Source: an uncultured Bacteroidales bacterium (GTDB lineage: Bacteria; Bacteroidota; Bacteroidia; Bacteroidales; UBA932). Taken from it: a stretch of 64,000 nt of DNA. A program made the translations under genes and the position numbers. Below, piece after piece: positions 60,295 to 64,000 of this stretch; position 1 is the first letter of the stretch; each line of letters opens with the position of its first letter. Location of the stretch: NCBI GenBank assembly GCA_946187865.1, contig CAMHST010000001.1, positions 44,070 through 108,069 of the forward strand, read 5' to 3'. The notes under the pieces are model-generated. The model saw only the letters and a list, made by a program, of their open reading frames with translations, ran no database searches and was not told the DNA's origin.

Positions 60295-60966
60295 ATGAAG
60301 AAATTTGGAATCATTGCATTATTTGCACTCATTTCTGTAGCTGCCTCGGCCCAGATTAACGTCGGTGCAGGCTATCTCCAGTCCACCGCCACCTACCAGG
60401 CCAAATCCGGGGCCGATGTGAACAGCACCAAGTCCAACGGCTTCTATGTCGGCCTGGGCTATGAGATCCCCCTTATGCAGGGCCTAAGCGTCACTCCCGG
60501 CATCTATTATTCCTATCTCTACAGCGACGATGCGGGTTCTACCGCTATCGGCACCGTGGCCACCGGTTCTCTCAAGACCAACCTCAAGGAGCAGTATCTC
60601 AACATCCCCGTCACGGTCAATTTCGGTTACAACCTCACCCGTGACCTTCGCCTTTTCGCCTTTGGCGGTCCCACTGCCTCCATCGGCCTTAGCTCCGTGA
60701 GCCATTACGACGCCAGCGTTACCGTTATCGGCATCAACATCAGCGATTCCGGCGACACGGACAACTACTCCGGAACGAGTGACAACCCCGCCACTTATGG
60801 CCGTTTCGACGTTCTTCTTGGTGCCGGAGCCGGTGCCGACATCATGGGCAAGTTCCGCATCACCGTGGGCTACGACTGGGGTCTTCTGAACCGCAACGTG
60901 GATTCCAACTCCACGGCCATCCGTCACCGCAACCAACTCAAAGCAGGTATTGCCTATCTTTTTTAG
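60295..60966 (+). CDS. Outer-membrane beta-barrel protein
   Basis: Signal peptide, 'GFYVGLGYEIPLMQGLSVTPGIYYSYLY', C-terminal 'QLKAGIAYLF'. Confidence 0.85.
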   Translation: MKKFGIIALFALISVAASAQINVGAGYLQSTATYQAKSGADVNSTKSNGFYVGLGYEIPLMQGLSVTPGIYYSYLYSDDAGSTAIGTVATGSLKTNLKEQYLNIPVTVNFGYNLTRDLRLFAFGGPTASIGLSSVSHYDASVTVIGINISDSGDTDNYSGTSDNPATYGRFDVLLGAGAGADIMGKFRITVGYDWGLLNRNVDSNSTAIRHRNQLKAGIAYLF

Positions 60967-61056
60967 TTCGACAGTACTTTAAATTATTAGGTTAGCGGGC
61001 TTGCGGTGTCTTTGGCGCTGCAGGCCTTTTCGGGTTGAAATGATTATATTTGCATA

Positions 61057-61974
61057 ATGAACAAAACCGTGAAGAGAATACTGATTGTCGCAGTCATCGT
61101 GCTTGGCTGCTGCGCCTGCTCGCAAAAATTCTGGGACAGCTTGCAGACCGTCTCGGAAGGATATCAGAAAAAGTACGAGTATCAAGGTGTTTTGGAAAAG
61201 AAATACGCGATGAACGGCAAGTATCAAGTGGAAGAGTATTCCCTTGAGGACAGCGACGAAAAGATAAAAAGCCATGATGTCTACTATCCGTCTGAATTGA
61301 AAACGTCTTCCCGCAAGTGGCCGCTTGTCGTAATCGCCAACGGAACCGGCACCCCTGCCAGGAAGTATAAGGCCATATTCCGTCATCTGGCTTCCTGGGG
61401 GTTCATCGTCGTGGGAAACCAGGAGGAATGGGCCTGGGAAGGGAAGTCGTCCAGTAAATCCCAGGAAGTAGTACTTGGTGAGAACAATAACCCTCAAAGC
61501 CCTCTTTATCATAAAGTGGATGCGGAGCTTATCGGTCTCGCCGGGCATTCTCAAGGCGGCATGGCGGTTTATACGGCCGCTTCCCGCTTCGAGAACAGCA
61601 GGCGCTACAAGGCGCTCTGCACACAAAGCGGGACCGCTGTCATGCTTGCAGACAGTCTTGGTTGGGGATTTCTGAAAGACGTAAAAGCCCCCATGCTGAT
61701 GATGGGCGGTACCGGGGCCTTCGATGCCAACGGACTTTGCAAATTGGACGATATGGTCAAGACATACGATGCCATCGGCTCCACACAAAAAGTAATGGGG
61801 CGGATCAAAAAGACCGACCATGGTGATATGCTCTCACGCAGCGACGCCTATATGACCGCCTGGATGCTCTACTGGCTGTGCGATGACAAGGAGGCTGGGA
61901 AATGCTTCACCGGCTCCAATTCCGAAATAGTCACCAATACGGGATGGCAAGACGTCAGAAAAGAGGGACTGTGA
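61057..61974 (+). CDS. Chlorophyllase/dienelactone-hydrolase-like lipoprotein
   Basis: 'WPLVVIANGTGTPARKYKAIFRHLASWGFIVVG', 'IGLAGHSQGGMAVYTAASRF'. Confidence 0.85.
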   Translation: MNKTVKRILIVAVIVLGCCACSQKFWDSLQTVSEGYQKKYEYQGVLEKKYAMNGKYQVEEYSLEDSDEKIKSHDVYYPSELKTSSRKWPLVVIANGTGTPARKYKAIFRHLASWGFIVVGNQEEWAWEGKSSSKSQEVVLGENNNPQSPLYHKVDAELIGLAGHSQGGMAVYTAASRFENSRRYKALCTQSGTAVMLADSLGWGFLKDVKAPMLMMGGTGAFDANGLCKLDDMVKTYDAIGSTQKVMGRIKKTDHGDMLSRSDAYMTAWMLYWLCDDKEAGKCFTGSNSEIVTNTGWQDVRKEGL

Positions 61975-61979
61975 ATTCC

Positions 61980-62393
61980 ATGAGGGGACTGCTGGTCTTT
62001 TTGCTTGTCTTCCTTCCGGTGCTCTCCTTTGCCCAGCGGTCGGCAGATCCCGTGCGTGAAAACTTGTTTCCGGGATTTGGCGTTGGTTCCCTGCATCAAG
62101 GCGACACCCTCGGCGCCAGGAAGTTCAAGACGGCAGACATCGTGGGGGTATCCCTTATCGGAGTCGGCACCCTTGGCATTGCTGCAACCGCCATCGAGAG
62201 AGACCTGCTCCGGGCAATGGTCGGCGAGACCACCAAGGCCGATTATTACATCTGCGGCGGAATCGCCGTGGCGGGGATTGCAACGCTGGTGACTTCCCGC
62301 ATCCTGGCCGTGAAGAAGGCTAAGAATTATGACGTGACGCCGGTCGCTTACTCTCAGGGCGGCGGAGGGTTGTCCCTTAAAATCAATTTCTGA
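61980..62393 (+). CDS. Hypothetical membrane protein
   Basis: Signal peptide and two TM segments; overlaps next gene. Confidence 0.65.
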   Translation: MRGLLVFLLVFLPVLSFAQRSADPVRENLFPGFGVGSLHQGDTLGARKFKTADIVGVSLIGVGTLGIAATAIERDLLRAMVGETTKADYYICGGIAVAGIATLVTSRILAVKKAKNYDVTPVAYSQGGGGLSLKINF

Positions 62394-63340
62394 TGAAACG
62401 CCTGCTTCTGCTCATACTTGCTGCCGCTTCGCTTATGACTGGCTGCGTCGCCTTCCTGGAATCCCAGGAAAAGTTGAAGGAAACGCAGTCGCTGATTAAC
62501 GTGGATTTCAAGGGAACCGTCCAAAGGGACATCGCGTATGCCGACGGGCTCACTTTCGATTTGTATCTGCCCGTGGATTGCAGCAAACCGGCCGCAAATA
62601 CGCTTTTCTTCTTCATCCACGGCGGAGGCTGGACCAGCGGTTCAAAGGCCGACGGAGAGGCTTGGAGCCGGTTTTTTGCGGCAAGCGGTTATACGGCAGC
62701 GACGCTGGATTATTCCCTGCAGACCGGCAAAGCGACGCCTTCCATCGACCAAATGATTGATGAGATTCACCAGTGCATCCGGAAGGTCATCGCGGTCTCT
62801 GCCGAAAACGGCGTTTCTCTTACTCAGATGGTGGTGAACGGCTATTCTGCCGGAGCCTGCCTTGCGCTGCTGTACAGCTACCGGGAAGAGCCAGAACTTC
62901 CGGTTCGTTTTGTCATCACGGAGTCGGCCCCGGTGAGTTTCGACCCTTCCACATGGGAGGAAGGCGTACACTGGTACGTGAACTTCACCACAGGTGTGGA
63001 CGGCTCCGACAAGGGCGCTGCAGCCTGGCTCTCCAAGATGTCCGGCCAGGATGTGACGCCCAGGATGATTGCCGACGGAAGCGCCAGGCCAGTATGGGAA
63101 AAGATTTCTCCCGTTGACCAACTGAAGGCCGGTGCTCCGCCCACGCTGCTGGGCTACGGCCTTACGGACGGGGTGGTTCCCAGGGGGCATAAAGATTTAA
63201 TAATGAGTAAACTGAAAGAAACAGGGACGCATTATGATTACGTCCCCTTCCCTAATTCCGGCCATGCATTGGCCTATGATATCGATTGTCAGAAAGCGTT
63301 CCTGGACTTAGTCGCTCTCTACCGCAATCTTTTCCTATAA
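62393..63340 (+). CDS. Alpha/beta hydrolase lipoprotein (carboxylesterase-like)
   Basis: 'LFFFIHGGGWTSGSKADG', 'MVVNGYSAGACLALLYSY'; lipobox 'LMTGCVAF'. Confidence 0.88.
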   Translation: MKRLLLLILAAASLMTGCVAFLESQEKLKETQSLINVDFKGTVQRDIAYADGLTFDLYLPVDCSKPAANTLFFFIHGGGWTSGSKADGEAWSRFFAASGYTAATLDYSLQTGKATPSIDQMIDEIHQCIRKVIAVSAENGVSLTQMVVNGYSAGACLALLYSYREEPELPVRFVITESAPVSFDPSTWEEGVHWYVNFTTGVDGSDKGAAAWLSKMSGQDVTPRMIADGSARPVWEKISPVDQLKAGAPPTLLGYGLTDGVVPRGHKDLIMSKLKETGTHYDYVPFPNSGHALAYDIDCQKAFLDLVALYRNLFL

Positions 63341-64000
63341 CGGCATATACTTGTCCAGATACTCCTCCACGGCTTCCATCCATTGTCTTTGGATGGCGCT
63401 GTCGTTCTGCAGTCCATGGCCGGAGTGAGGCATTTCAAAGTATTTGAAATCCACGCCGTTAGCCTCTAAAGCCGCTTTCAGGCGAAGGGATGCCGGAAAG
63501 GCCTGTACCCGGTCGTGCGTGCCATATGCAACCACGGTCGGCGGAGCATCCGGCGTAATCCATTCCATGGCCGAGATGGGTTTCATCGTCTCCAGATAAG
63601 AGCCGTCCTTGATACTGTCGACAGAGAGCATTTCTCCGCGCATAGCGCTGAAAATGCCCACGGCGGCGAGATAACTCTCTTCGCTCTCACCCGTCATCCC
63701 ATAGCAGCCCCAGTCCTCTTTGTAAAAGCAGGACGGACCCACGGCGCCGAAAGTAAACACTACGGGGACAGGAGCTTCTTTGGCATCGCGATAGGCGTAA
63801 ATCATGGCCAGGGCATGCCCCGCAGATCCGCCGGCAATGGTCATCTTGTCGATGGGGTAACCCGCCGCCTCGGCCGCCTTGATTACTTCCGGGATAGCCG
63901 CCTTGATTTCGTTGGACTGGGAATAGACGCTTGCACCGTTGGATGCTCCGTTCAGCTCCTTTGCCAGGGTGTAATTGATTCCGGCGGCCACGTAGCCCTT
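63335..64000 (-). CDS. Alpha/beta hydrolase, N-terminus beyond window
   Basis: 'MTIAGGSAGHALAMIYAYRDAK', 'WITPDAPPTVVAYGTHDRV', 'HSGHGL'; frame open at the window edge. Confidence 0.85.
   Translation of the reverse strand, partial: KGYVAAGINYTLAKELNGASNGASVYSQSNEIKAAIPEVIKAAEAAGYPIDKMTIAGGSAGHALAMIYAYRDAKEAPVPVVFTFGAVGPSCFYKEDWGCYGMTGESEESYLAAVGIFSAMRGEMLSVDSIKDGSYLETMKPISAMEWITPDAPPTVVAYGTHDRVQAFPASLRLKAALEANGVDFKYFEMPHSGHGLQNDSAIQRQWMEAVEEYLDKYMPL

Overview
The window is a Bacteroidales-type chromosomal segment, judged from TAnnTTTG -7 promoter motifs, gene families and tRNA forms. 1-29.8 kb is chromosomal backbone: 3' part of RNase P RNA, recX, patatin/BamA-like protein, rlmN, recA, HhH protein, rsmI, tdk, three GH3 enzymes, a GH2 enzyme fused to a TIM-barrel domain, GH94 phosphorylase, an ECF sigma/DUF2807 operon, tRNA-Gly(CCC), glutamine synthetase, hisS and initiator tRNA-Met. 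From the tRNA-fMet to about 54.7 kb there is a probable integrated mobilizable element. It has a serine recombinase whose ORF runs into the tRNA antisense strand, toprim protein, HTH protein, MobC-type coupling protein, MobB relaxase, SSB, MobA, NUDIX protein, RadC-like protein, iterons plus a Rep_3-like initiator, an IS1595-type insertion with TIRs and 8-bp TSD, a D12-type methylase homologue with an altered DPPY motif, and a type V (FimA/Mfa) fimbrial operon. No T4SS genes are visible. The right boundary is not proven. 54.7-64 kb holds an L-rhamnose catabolic operon and alpha/beta hydrolases. The most unusual signals are in the mobile region: (i) a ~200-bp multi-tier inverted repeat next to five iterons; (ii) two 141-bp multi-hairpin direct repeats, one hairpin showing a compensatory base-pair change; (iii) a run of GTA-triloop hairpins upstream of mobA plus a divergent region with a perfect 15-bp inverted repeat; (iv) shared TTGACAA/TTGTCAA motifs at three promoter regions; (v) a terminator hairpin between the first fimbrillin and the other subunits. 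All family assignments are from reading the sequence; no database search was run.
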